This document shows positions 12,945 to 23,766 of a stretch of 64,000 nucleotides of DNA, one piece after another. Position 1 is the first letter of the stretch, and each line of letters opens with the position of its first letter. The position numbers and the translations under genes are program-made. The DNA lies in assembly GCA_000711775.1 (NCBI GenBank), contig ARYC01019284.1, positions 20,415-84,414 on the forward strand, in the 5' to 3' direction. The DNA comes from Oxytricha trifallax (Eukaryota > Ciliophora > Spirotrichea > Sporadotrichida > Oxytrichidae). Below the pieces are notes generated by a model. That model did not search any database and was not told where the DNA came from. It was given only the letters and a program-made list of their open reading frames with translations.

Positions 12945-13813
12945 ATGGTACTGGCCGAGTTCTATTCCTGCCAAGGCCTCAGCCTGCCCTCTATAGCCAC
13001 TCTCGGGGGCACCAGTCGCTATCATGTCAGGAGGCTACTCCAGGATGCCGCTCACTCCGATGGTAAGCTGTTACCTGCAAAGCGGGGTCGAAAGAATACG
13101 CTGCTCACAGCTGAAGAGGCTGACTCAATCATTGCGCACATTGAGGAGAGCAAAGGTGTCATCACCACGAGAGGCATCTTGCAGAGCTTGCAGCAGCGGC
13201 TGGGAGTGCGCATTTCCCCCTATCGCATCAGCAGGTTCCTGAGGCACGAGTTGCACATGAGCTACCACAAGATCTCCCATCTCACTCCCAACCACAATAA
13301 CTTGAAGTCGCGGCTCCAGCGCCAGATCGCCGCTGCTTACTTCATTCAGGCCTCGTGCTCGGGCTTCACGATATACAACATCGACGAGACCATCATCCGG
13401 AACACTGATAATCGCAGCCATTCCTGGATCACCAAGGGCAGCTAAAATGTTTAGTCTTCGCAGAAACGCATCAGCCGCCTCTGTATAACCGCGGCTGCCT
13501 CCAATCGGGGAGCTTCATCTTCAATGTGAGTGTGGGTAACACTATCTCCCACACCTTCTTGGTCTTCATGATAGATCTCATTTAGCATTTGGATGTGCAA
13601 GACAAAGACTGGAGGGCCCACTCCATCCTGCTAATGAATAATGCATCCTATCATCGCAGCGCGCAACTTCGCCAGGGCGTGTGCTGTGTGCCCCGAGCGC
13701 CCAAATTCCCCCTAGATTTCGGAGGGCTACAAAATGACCTTAAGGTCGCCCCACTAGCTCAATGTTCGCTGAAAGAGTCGATAGCAACAAAGTCTGCCAT
13801 GTTTTGTAATTAA
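12945..13813 (+). pseudogene. IS630/Tc1-mariner-type transposase, right-arm copy (broken)
   Basis: Near-identical to the left-arm copy over most of its length, with the same helix-turn-helix region and NIDETIIRN for the first Asp. Two differences disable it. One base is missing near 13508 (the left arm has GGGGTAGC, this arm GGGGAGC), which shifts the frame between the two catalytic Asp residues. The second catalytic motif reads LLMNNASYHRS, so Asp is replaced by Asn. The frame after the shift runs to a TAA at 13811-13813. Confidence 0.8.
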
Positions 13814-14370
13814 AAATATTTAATCGTTTAATAGTTTAAATTAAGGGTTTATAAATCACTTTTTAATTTCACTTTCCACCCACTTTTGCAATTCCCCTAA
13901 TGTGGTTTCACTTTTTTCAGTTATTAAATTTATTAGAGTGCATTTATTAATTTATCATACTCACGATTGCTTAAAAAATTACTCTTGGGGTTTTACGTGT
14001 TTTTTAATTAGATTTAAAACATTAATATAAAATAGCGTGAATAAATGATTGATTATTTGATTAAAATTTGGAAATTTACTCAATTTTTACTCAATGGTGT
14101 GACTCGCTTCCTCATGAGGACATTGCTTATCGTGAGCTCTTTAGCATTCTTGATGCAGATTACTGATTACCGATCCATTTACAACCGACTTCGATAAGCA
14201 CTGAGGATAATCACGATGCATGCCAGCTCATGAACAACTGCCTCACTATTTTGATTTCAGCAGCTCAGTATGTCATTCATCTCGCTGACTTTGATTGCTC
14301 ATTCAGTAAGTATGACAATATTTCCCATTTTTTAAATATAAAAATTTGTTATAATTTTGCGATTATTATA

Positions 14371-16966
14371 TTATGAGAGGTCTTGCATTCTGCAAGAAAT
14401 AGATACTCGAAACATTTAATCATTTTTTATTCCTAATTAATTTTGAGAACGGTAACAAGAATAAATGCACTACAACTTATTTTTATTGCTCGTGGATTTA
14501 ATTCAAAGCAATAACTATATAGATCAATATTCGAAGCCTATAACTTTTAAGCTGACTTTTGTTATTATATGGGTGAAAGAATAACTGTCGAAGATGAATT
14601 AATTCAAGAAACAATCTTGTTATTAATATGCTCATCTAATACAAGACAAGCTCTCGGTTTTGATAACTATTTATCCTTCAGTAATGTGCAGTTTCACAAA
14701 ACAGATAGCTTAGATGCAGAAATTAGATTCTAGTCATCCTAATATTTTACAATTAATGGGTTAAACTTGATCAGTATTTGATATTGATTCTTAAGTTAAA
14801 AAGCTAATACCCTTTTCATTCTTTATATTGAATGTGCTTTTCATTACTCTACTAAGGCAAGACGGTGGCTTGCACTTGGTCAGAAATATTCCTGTTGAAT
14901 ATATAGAGTTCTTTGTTATAATTTGTGCTCTTATTTGTTTTCCAACAGTTCACCTACTCGAAGAATAAATTTAAATTACCTCGGCTACTTTCTTACAGAA
15001 GAAAGAAAATATTGACTCAATCACTATGATATACTTTATGAAAAATCTTGCATAAAAATTTGTAGAGCAAAGATATGCAGTGTGTTGGCAAGATTTCTCA
15101 AATTCAGAAGCTTCAGTAGTAAATTATAGAAGCTTAAATTAAAAAATTGTAATACTAAACAACAATATAATTGAAAATTGTCTAAATAGAGATAGCTCTG
15201 AAATTCAAAAAACTTACACTTACCTCGAAGTACGGAAGCATTCTCTGATAAAACAATTAGACTCACTTAAACTCTTTGAGAATGCAAATATCTTTCATTA
15301 ACTCGCTATAGACTTCAATTACAAGCCTCAAAATGAAAGATTGAGTGTGAATGCTGACTTTGAAAAGCTACAGCAATATTTTGGCTTTAATTTATACAGT
15401 TCTCAAAATTTGTGCATTAATTATATTTGTGAAACCTGCAAGCAAACTATTTAATACATTTTGGTATTTGAAATGGCAAGACCTTAATTTGTTTTTCGTA
15501 GCCATTCTTATAAACCTTAAAAGCAACCTATTCGTCTTAATAGTTGGCAAGAATGAAAACTTAGAGCAGAGAGTTCATTAAGTATCAAAAAGATATAACT
15601 GCAATAAAACTTGATTCCAACTTGAATTTCTTCGCAAAAAGTGCAGGTATTTTTTTCTTCACTCAACCACAAGTCAAAAAATAAATGAAGGTTGCTAAAT
15701 TCATGAGTGTGTGGTCAGAGAGTATCGTTCTTGTTGATAAATACGACTGAATTTTATTCGATGGCTAAAGTGAAAATATTATGAATTAGCTTAATTTTTA
15801 CAAGCAAGTTAAAAGTATTATTGGATTTTTAGGAAGGCATCTTTCTCAAAGTTAAGATAAATATCTTAATTTAGCTTTTCATAGCACACCTGTGGTGTTC
15901 CCTAATCTTGATATATTGTAAGGAGATTAGAAAAATTAGCTGGCTGACTTGCTAATAAGTTTAAATAAAGGAGATTACTTACAAAAAATCAAGGAAATCA
16001 TAAAGAATTAAGTAGTTATTTCATCAGTTTTAATTGTTTCTTCAACAAATTATAGAGCTATTGAAAAAGGTTTTTTGAATACGAACTTTGATTTCAAAAG
16101 TTTCAGCCACTCATAACCTGCTGCAATTGAATCTGCAATTTAAGGCAGGTATTTATCAAGGAACAAATGCAAAAGCTTTGGTGTGTACTTGCTTAACGCG
16201 TCACAGGGACGAGGAACAGACATTCAAACAAATGATGTAATCGATTAAAATGTAGGTTCATATTTTATAATTGCTGATGTTTTTTCAAAACTATCTGAAG
16301 AATAAATTATTGATAAAATTGAAAGGCTCAACACTAAAGGCAGGTGGTAACGCGTATTATATAGATACTCTTCTAAAGATAGTGAAGAGCAGCTTATCAT
16401 TTAAGAACAGAGAGAAATCGAATTTAATCTTGATCGCAAGCACAATTAAGCATAATCAATTTTATAAAATCGATTAGAGCTATGGAATATTTCCTTCAAT
16501 AAAACTAGGTCCCTCAACCACAAATTTTTACAGAACTTTCAAACGATTAGGGTCAAAATATAGTTGTAAAAGAATAATTTAGCATATCGTTGCTTTAACT
16601 GAGAAAGCTTACTGCAAAGTCACCAACCCAGCTGAAGAAGTCAAGCAAGAAAATCTTGAAGAAGAAAAAGAGGCATTATAAAGCGAAGAATAAGCTGAAT
16701 AGAGTAAGTTGGGTTTTTATTAAACTTCACTCATAGAGCTTATTGAAGAAAAGATGAGTTAAAATCCTTTACTGCAAGATAAGCCATTCGACAAGATATA
16801 GTAAATGGTTCAGAAGAATTTAAAACGGTAGTTCCATGAAATTACTAAGGCTAAAAACAAAGAAATCCAGAAGTAAGGGCAGTAAGATAAGGACAGTAAG
16901 AAAAATAAAAATAAGAGAGAAATAAAAATTAACAAAAGCTTGAATTTATCAAAGAATAAAATATGA
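14371..16966 (+). pseudogene. SecA-like DEAD/helicase protein, core region, decayed
   Basis: Long plus-strand frames follow each other with single-base shifts and isolated TGA codons: to about 14775; 14774-15556 (261 codons); 15553-16602 with one internal TGA at 15748-15750; then 16601-16966. Helicase motifs are visible. A motif II region reads VLVDKYD, TGA, ILFDG, against the SecA pattern VDE.DSIL. A motif V region reads SQGRGTDIQT. A following segment fits motif VI poorly. Ciliates have many large SecA-like proteins of unclear role, and this resembles those more than a bacterial translocase. The Glu-to-Lys change in motif II, the TGA and the frameshifts make it a pseudogene. The last part (16601-16966) is Glu/Lys/Gln-rich. 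Confidence 0.6.
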
Positions 16967-16971
16967 CTTGA

Positions 16972-18500
16972 GAGTTGGTTACTCGTCTCAGTACTAGAGA
17001 TAAATCATTCACTTGCACTTATGCAGAGCTGCCAGAGAGTGAAGAGTCAATGCAAAATTAGTTCAAGGCTGCTTCATGTTAAAGAAGGCATTTTAAAACC
17101 ACATAAATCATAGAAATTCAGAGAGAAAACCAAGATTAAGAATATGAAATTTATCTTAATTTTTTAAAGCAATTCACCATATTCAAGGTTTTGCTATTAA
17201 ATAGCATATAGAGAATCGTGGAGGAATAGACGCAGTACCACTCAGTGTCTCATTTTTGGAGATTTATTTTGCATGTTCTACAGGTTCCAATTTTGAATAA
17301 ACTACTCTTTCATCTTGCGTAAGTCAAGCAACTAACTTTTCATATTGTCATGTGTTCACCCCGAGCCCCCCCCCTCACCTCCATAAAAATAATTTTTTTC
17401 TATATAATTCTTTTGCCCTGCGGGAAGCTAACATGTATAATGATTTATTTTTTATAAGTTTTACTACGTCCTTCAACCTTTTTGTGTACCTGCTCCCATA
17501 GGAAAATATTTAAAAATCCAACAAATCAAAAATTTTATTAATAATAATAATATATTTTTATAAGAAAATTCAATGTAACTTTCACATTTATGTACTTGTA
17601 ATAAGTTAACCATAATATTCCTTGTTTTATAGTAAGATCTATTTATTAGAATATTATGGTTAACTTAATACAAGTATATTAATATGAAAGTTACATTGAA
17701 TTTTCTTATAAAAATATATTATTATTATTAATAAAATTGTTGATTTGTTGGATTTTAAAATATTTTCTTGTGGGAGCATTTACACAAAAAAATTGACTGC
17801 CGTGTTAAAACTTATAAAAAATAAATCATTATACATATTAGCTTCCCGCAGGGCAAAAAAAATTATACAGAAAAAAATTATTTTTATGGAGGTGAGGGGG
17901 GCTCGGTTTGGTGGTGGGGAGGCGGATCGGAGATGGCTCGCTCGCGGTGAACAGTTATGTTATTGCTTAAACTTTTAGTTTACTGCAAAAATTCTTGCTT
18001 ATCTTGCTTCAAAGCTTATTCATAATCTTTTATCTCCTCCATTTAATAACGAGTTCACTTTCTTTTAGATGAATCCTTAACGAGATTCACAGCCTTACCT
18101 TGCTCAGCTACACAAAGATTTAAGAGAGAGTAAATCTGCAGCTAAAGTTAAAGCATCTGCTGAAAGCATCCACGAACGGGTCTCATTTCAATACCGAAAT
18201 CTCTGTTTTACTCTAGCTTTTCTCTTTAGAGCATTGCGTCATGAATCATCTGGGAGACACCGCTGGTGTCTAGGGAGAAAAGCATGTCACAGATCCATCA
18301 TCTGTCAAGATGGACCCAATCTCGTTTATCATGCAAAAATAACAGCAGCCTTGAAGACCCTCTTGCATAATCGAGAAAGTCTTAAACTGTAAGTCTATCG
18401 ATTTAAGGCACTGCTAACACTTTTACTCCATCTCTCCTTGCACACTATAATAACAGTTACAGGAGTAAGTTAACCGTTACATCTTTCTCTGCTCTAATGA
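16972..18500 (+). pseudogene. Continuation of the decayed large gene, split by a foldback element
   Basis: A frame open from just after a TGA at 16969-16971 runs through FTCTYAELPESEESMQNQFK to the foldback at 17353. Beyond it, protein-like sequence continues (LAQLHKDLRESKSAAKVKA, then ESIHERVSFQYRNLCFTLAF) to a TGA at 18498-18500. If the element and one copy of its hexamer duplication are removed, the left frame stays open for over 60 codons across the junction. At least one further frame change occurs after that. No family motif was recognised here; the link to the SecA-like gene rests on adjacency and orientation. Confidence 0.45.
17347..17959. mobile_element. 601-bp foldback element, TGTTCACC ends, imperfect 6-bp target duplication
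   Basis: The element spans 17353-17953 and is an inverted repeat centred near 17640. Ends are TGTTCACCCCGAG and GGTGAACA. Flanking hexamers are GTCATG (17347-17352) and GTTATG (17954-17959), matching at five of six positions. Terminal motif, size class and 6-bp duplication match the element at 6244-7101, so the two form one family. The right arm again ends in extra G-rich sequence. Confidence 0.8.
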
Positions 18501-18853
18501 TTTACTTAAGTAAATAAATGTTGGTGGAGTCTGCTTTTGGTAAGAAAACGTGGCAGTCTTGGGCAAAAAGTTGTATAGCTCTTCTTACTTTTGCATTTCT
18601 GGGCGAGTTCTGAAACATTGATATCAGCAAGTTATTATTGGTTCATTAAAGTTTAAATTAAGGTACCTATTACTATTTTATATTGGTAAATTTTATTCAG
18701 GAATACACTTCCTTTATAAAATAAGAGAGTGCATTCAAGATAATGAAATCTTACCAGCACATTCCAATTTCCGCTAGCGGAATTCCTACCAGTACCAAGA
18801 GAATTCATTATTATTAAATTTAGGAATTAATTTATGGAATCATATTCTTAAAA

Positions 18854-19504
18854 CGGCAGTCAAGATTTTCAGAATTCTTCAAATTGAAACATAAAAATTA
18901 TGATGGTAACAGCTCAAGTAAAGAGTCAAGCATTTCCAACGAATATGGAGATTATATTGATAATTAAGATTAGTTAACAACGATCATGCTTTACTAGATA
19001 AACATAACTGTCTCTGAGGTTATCATAAAATAAGTGAGTTAAAGAGATTCTATTTCACTATTCAACTAAACTTCTAGTGAAATTTCAGAGTTTAAAAGTG
19101 ATAGATTAATTATAGACCATAAGGAAATTTATAAAGAAACTGAATAAAAATTACTAAAGAATAAAAACTTAATGATAGATAAATAAGAACTCTTGGTAAA
19201 CTGGTGTTAAAATATTAACCCAACAATATGTAATATGGCTTAGAACCTTAAAACTAACTATATTTGAGCTGAAAATTTTGAATTAAATTTGGTAGAAGCT
19301 AAAGTATTAAAAAACCATGATATCAAAGATAAACTTGCATGGTTTGGTTAAAACAAACAACTAAAAGCAACCGTGCCTCTCAGTGTATAAGTAGTAAGGG
19401 AAGAAAAAAATATTATAAGAGAAAAAGCGAAAAATTTAAAAAAAAGTTTCTAAGACTAAGAAATAATAAAAATTTAAAATGATAACAAATAAAGAAGATA
19501 CTGA
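18854..19504 (+). pseudogene. Lys/Glu/Ser-rich ORF with one internal TGA
   Basis: A 217-codon frame is broken once by a TGA at 19265-19267 and ends at TGA 19502-19504. It includes SSSKESSISNEYGDYIDNQD, LVNWCQNINPTICNMAQNL and KDKLAWFGQNKQLKATVPL. The first part is acidic and Ser-rich; the last is strongly basic. It follows the decayed SecA-like gene in the same orientation and may belong to it. Family not recognised. Confidence 0.4.
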
Positions 19505-21477
19505 TAAGATAAAGATCGACATGTGTAAAGAGTCAAGCTTGTAGTTTCTAAAAATTGACTGCTGCTCTATAGACTGGTACTTTTGTGCTTAATATTGCTT
19601 AAATCTAACAAAAATGAACCAAACTAGTTGATTTTCATTTTTTATTTTCCCAAAAAGTCAAGGATTGCGATCAAACGTTTTGTAGCCACATTTGAGTTTC
19701 GGCTGAAATTGTAAGGCAGGAAATAATTAAATTTCAATTTTCTACATTACTTTTTATTTGCACATCTTTATTCGGTGGCTAGAAGCAATTGAATATTCTC
19801 AAATAGAATAAACTACTTCTTGTGCAAAAAATTTCAATAATTGCTTCATATAACACGTCACTAAATCATAATGCTGATTTCCTTTGAAAATTAGCGTTAT
19901 AGATGCGAGCAAGCATGAAAGATTCGAAAAGCAAATTTCTTTAAAGGCGTAGTTATCTTGCAAATCAGAATTTAACAAGGATTATTTCATAATATGCAAG
20001 CAGGTGAAAAAACCCCCGAAACCCCTTCTTAGTTAAAATATCTTTTGAATCTCTTAAGAAATGCTTGTGAGTTAGGGTTAATTTGATACTCTTGATCTCA
20101 TTATAGGTAAATTATAAAACTACAACTAAGCTTTTAGAAAAGCATTTAAGCCCGGCTGTGTCATTCTAATTCTCAAGCATTTATTAGAGTTAGAACAGCT
20201 TGCAATAAGATCGCTAATGTGAAACTCATTAATGATATAACGAGGGTTAAGTTGGAACTACTGAATGTAAACATAGAATAAATTAAAAGAGAGTAGAATA
20301 GGAATTTAAACATTAAAAGAACTTGGCACTTATTTGAAGTAATTAGAAAATCTAACCAAGACACATATTCGAAGTAAGGGAGAGAGAGAAATTAGTTAGG
20401 TTTATTAGTGCTTTAAAAGTTTCAATTAACAAAAGCAACTTTTTAATTTTGCGAATATAGCGTTCTTGTTAAAAATTCATGCATTTACTCACAACTTATT
20501 TGACTATTTGAACTCGCTTTAACACTTGCAAAATTAATAACTATCGCTTGTTTATTATATTGAATTTAAGCTATTGAAAGCACGATCTCGCTTTTTATTT
20601 TCATTTTTATATCTTTTACACTCCCATTATTTTCATTTATTTTATTTTTATCTACTTTTAAGATTATAATCAATGGAGTTGTCAATTCCGCAATTTTTAC
20701 ATTATACATATTAGAGAAATAATTAACTTTTTTAGACAACAAGAATAGTAAATTTTTTTTTTATTTAATCTTTATCTCTTATACAATTACTTTTTCGCTC
20801 CTCTGTTTAGCATCCTCCTCTATCCAATAAAAAAATCGTAATTGGTGATTACCATGCAAGTTTTTTTAAAAGCCATATGTGTGCTTTCAATTTTTATTTT
20901 TATTGCGTATCCACTCCATTATTTTATTAGTTCTAGCGTATTGCTTTTGTTTCTAAATAAATGCAGTTGGTTCATTGCATCCATAAGTGTGCTTTGTGGA
21001 GCTATATATATATATATATATATATTAGCTGTTTCAAGAAAAAATGTGATATCTCAACTTCCAATATGTTACAAATGTAGATCAAGTTTAACATCTTGTT
21101 AAAGATAGTTTTTAATGCATATTTAGGCCCACTATTATATATTCTGTTCAATTTTCAATCTTTTTTTAAAAAGATAATCTAATATAAATTTTGGGGGTGA
21201 TGTTTCTTGCCAAGGATTTAAAAAATAATTTTTAGGGAAGTTTTTTGCCAAGATATATTTTTATCTTTTTTCTTTAAAAAATTATTTTTTACCAACTATA
21301 AAAACCTTTTGGATTTTCATATATTTGTTATTTGAACAATTTAACCAAACAAATTATGAAGTTTTACAAGAACTACTTATGATTTTCAATAATTACATTA
21401 ATAAACCATATTAATTTTTATTAATTGTATTTTAATTTTAGTAAAATTATAATAAAATTATCGTTTATTATCTCAAG
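19505..21477. other. AT-rich stretch, no convincing gene
   Basis: No sustained protein-like frame. A hydrophobic plus-strand frame at 20842-21102 contains a (TA)n-derived Tyr-Ile run and looks like chance. A TBE-end relic near 20007 is listed separately. Confidence 0.35.
20007..20030. repeat. Degenerate C4A4-type TBE terminus (solo)
   Basis: The sequence reads AAAAAACCCCCGAAACCCC then TTCTTAGT. This resembles the TBE2 terminus (two C4A4 blocks then TTTCAGTAG). No partner end with a matching 3-bp duplication was found, so it may be all that is left of an old TBE. Confidence 0.4.
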
Positions 21478-22539
21478 TTATGATATTGCTATAATAGAAT
21501 TGATTTGGGAAATTCGAAATTTATAATAAAGAATTTAAATATATATTATTTTAACTGCCTCTAATTAGACATGCTTATAGATCAAATTTGGTTTAGTCCA
21601 CTTACCGTTATGTTTCAAATAGAATACGGTATCTGTCCATTTCGATTTCGGAGATTTCTTTTTTCTTAAATGTCATTTGACCGGTTTGACAATTTGACCG
21701 ATTTAACTTAGTTAATTTGTGGTCAAATTCTGAAAAGTGTAATATGTATAATATATATTAAAACCGATTAAAATTAAAAACATCAGGAGCAGTAATGGAA
21801 GGAATGCTGATCTCTCTGCTTCCTCCGCCCTCTGTAGAGCTTACAACTTGTACCACTGATTAAAGTGATAGAGTAGACTTAGTGTGTGGCCTTACTTACC
21901 GCGCTCAAATCTATATTGCCGGTAGTCTCCAACAAGATGTTGATTTCATGCAATATCCCAACCTTAACACTGATGATGCCTATCTCATGAACTTAAACGA
22001 TGTCGCCATTCCAATTTGGTTCACTACTATCAGTCTCACAAGAACTGCATCAGAGTCAATTATTACTCTTACCTAGATTGGAGATTTCATCTATTGTTTG
22101 TTTAACACCGAAGACTCTTATAACGCTTTCCTTAAGGTTCATGTCACAAAAGGTATCCTATTAGAATGCAAATCTATCAATTTCTACGATGCATTAACAG
22201 AGGTCCGCATTCCTCCCATTACTGCTCCTGATGTTTTTAATTTTAATCGGTTTTAATATATATATATTACATATTACACTTTTCAGAATTTGACCACAAA
22301 TTAACTAAGTTAAATCGGTCAAACTGGTTAAACCGGTCAAATGACATTTAAGAAAAAAGAAATCTCCGAAATCGAAATGGACAGATACCGTATTCTATTT
22401 GAAACATAACGGTAAGTGGACTAAACCAAATTTGATCTATAAGCATGTCTAATTAGAGGCAGTTAAAATAATATATATTTAAATTCTTTATTATAAATTT
22501 CGAATTTCCCAAATCAATTCTATTATAGCAATATCATAA
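21478..22539. mobile_element. 1.06-kb inverted-repeat element carrying one ORF
   Basis: Arms of about 330 bp (21478-21807 and 22207-22539) are inverted copies and enclose a unique core of about 400 bp that is coding-like on the plus strand. Ends are TTATGATATTGC and GCAATATCATAA. Near the ends lies GAATTGATTTGGGAAATTCG, reminiscent of the terminal motif of the foldbacks at 23767, 49586 and 52187. No clear target duplication was found. The core encodes no recognisable transposase. Confidence 0.65.
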
Positions 22540-22577
22540 TATAATTGAAATTTATCTATTTAGCTCTTATGAAATGA
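21795..22577 (+). CDS. Unknown protein inside an inverted-repeat element
   Basis: ATG at 21795 opens a frame running 261 codons to TGA 22575-22577, with TAA/TAG as Gln. The convincing part is the first 145 or so codons, which fill the unique core: TDQSDRVDLVCGLTYRAQIY, QYPNLNTDDAYLMNLNDVA, SESIITLTQIGDFIYCLF. The rest is translation of the inverted-repeat arm, so the real end may be earlier. The pattern suggests a globular beta-rich protein; no family recognised. The start codon lies inside the left arm. Confidence 0.5.
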
Positions 22578-22977
22578 TTGACTTACCCTTAAGCCATTTA
22601 ATGAGTAAAAAGAATATTAATTGAAATATTTGGGTGTTGTCAACCATTGCCCACAGTGTAACAATTGTCCACAGTGTTAACAATAGCCCACAGAATTTAA
22701 ATTAAGACATTTTTTCACACAATTGATTGATCTTTCGATCACTTCACTCTCTTCAATTAAATTGGAACAAAGTTATTAGATGAAACTTTTCCATCAAAAT
22801 AATTTTTTTTATTATCATTGAAGCTATAAAGAAATTAATGCATGGATATAAGTCATTAAGATAGATATAATAAAATTGTTTCTAACTTTATCTATGAAAT
22901 CAATCAATCTAGCAAAGAGCTTATTTATATAATTAATGGAATAGCTTAAGTACCGTACTCATTCATTTTTCTTCCTC

Positions 22978-23265
22978 ATGAGAAGGTCTTATGAAGTATA
23001 CTTCTCAGACTACTTTTCAACTAAGCGATATAGTCAAGGCAAAACACTAGAAGTAATGACTTCTTGTTTTGGATACAATTAGTTTGATATCTTGAGAGAT
23101 AATCTACTGGAGTTTTCTTATCCAAGATATTCGTCTCTCTTATCTTTGACAAATAGAGTATAATCTGATACTCGGATTTTGTCTAAAATAAAAGCTATTA
23201 TTGATGCGATTAATCTAAAGTTGCGAGGCTAGGTAAATCGTTAAGTATTAACTTAGCTTGAATGA
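22978..23265 (+). CDS. Short ORF in inverted-repeat element (95 aa), unknown
   Basis: ATG 22978 to TGA 23263-23265. It includes RRSYEVYFSDYFSTKRYSQG, EVMTSCFGYNQFDILRDNLL and YPRYSSLLSLTNRVQSDTRI. Composition is protein-like (aromatic, Arg, Ser), and TAG codons are read as Gln. It is likely the N-terminal half of a longer element-encoded protein, because another protein-like frame follows immediately. No transposase motif recognised. Confidence 0.4.
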
Positions 23266-23509
23266 TCATCAGCAAATCGTTGTTGTTGTAAGCTCCTATA
23301 CCTTTGCCTGATATAGTATAATATAGGAAGCTATCATATCATTGAAAACCGAGGGCTTTGACGGTTAAAATTCTGAATTAACTGGAACATACAATACCTC
23401 CCAACATATCAGAAAGTCATTTCTCTTTGAGGCTTTATTGAATATTAAAGCATAGTTTGATAAGCCAATGAGATAAAATTCAGAAATCGGTGGTATCGTT
23501 TTTATTTGA
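23266..23509 (+). pseudogene. Continuation of element-encoded protein, frameshifted
   Basis: A different plus-strand frame after 23265 contains one TGA, then LKTEGFDGQNSELTGTYNTS and SQHIRKSFLFEALLNIKAQF, ending at TGA 23507-23509. It probably belongs to the same protein as 22978-23265, with the frame lost by small indels. Confidence 0.35.
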
Positions 23510-23766
23510 TTAGTGGATTATCTGTACAATGTTGTAAATACTAATGTAAAACATTCATCTAATAACTTTGTATGAGTTTGTTCCAATTTACTTGAAGAGA
23601 GTAAAAGGATCGAAAGATCATTTAATTGTGTGGAAAAAAGTGTCTTAATTTAAAATCTGTGGGCAATTGTTAACACTGTGAGCAATTGTTACAGGTATGG
23701 GCAATTGTTACACCTGTGGGCAATGGTTGACAACACCCAAATATTTGATATATAATTAATAAAAGT

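Larger units (their letters stand above)
10796..14368. mobile_element. Giant palindromic Tc1/mariner-type (IS630-like) element with two transposase copies
   Basis: Inverted arms of about 1.68 kb (10796-12478 and 12691-14368) flank a unique spacer of about 210 bp. Ends are TAATAATCGC and GCGATTATTA, flanked by TA at 10794-10795 and 14369-14370, the target expected for Tc1/mariner elements. Each arm carries a transposase gene reading outward from the centre: minus strand in the left arm, plus strand in the right. The transposase region is far GC-richer than its surroundings. The two arms differ by small indels and substitutions, so they have been diverging since the palindrome formed. Confidence 0.85.
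22624..23746. mobile_element. 1.12-kb inverted-repeat element with subterminal 17-mer repeats
   Basis: Inverted terminal regions of about 165-185 bp begin AAATATTTGGGTGTTGTC. Just inside each end is a run of short tandem repeats with the core TGCCCACAG/CTGTGGGCA: about three copies on the left and four on the right, spaced about 17 bp. Such subterminal arrays are common transposase-binding sites in DNA transposons. The interior holds degraded frames. Superfamily not assigned. Confidence 0.65.

Noticed and set aside
20842..21102. 86-codon hydrophobic frame that could be a membrane protein
   Set aside because: Its hydrophobic run includes a (TA)n-derived Tyr-Ile repeat; flanks are AT-rich and there is no other support.
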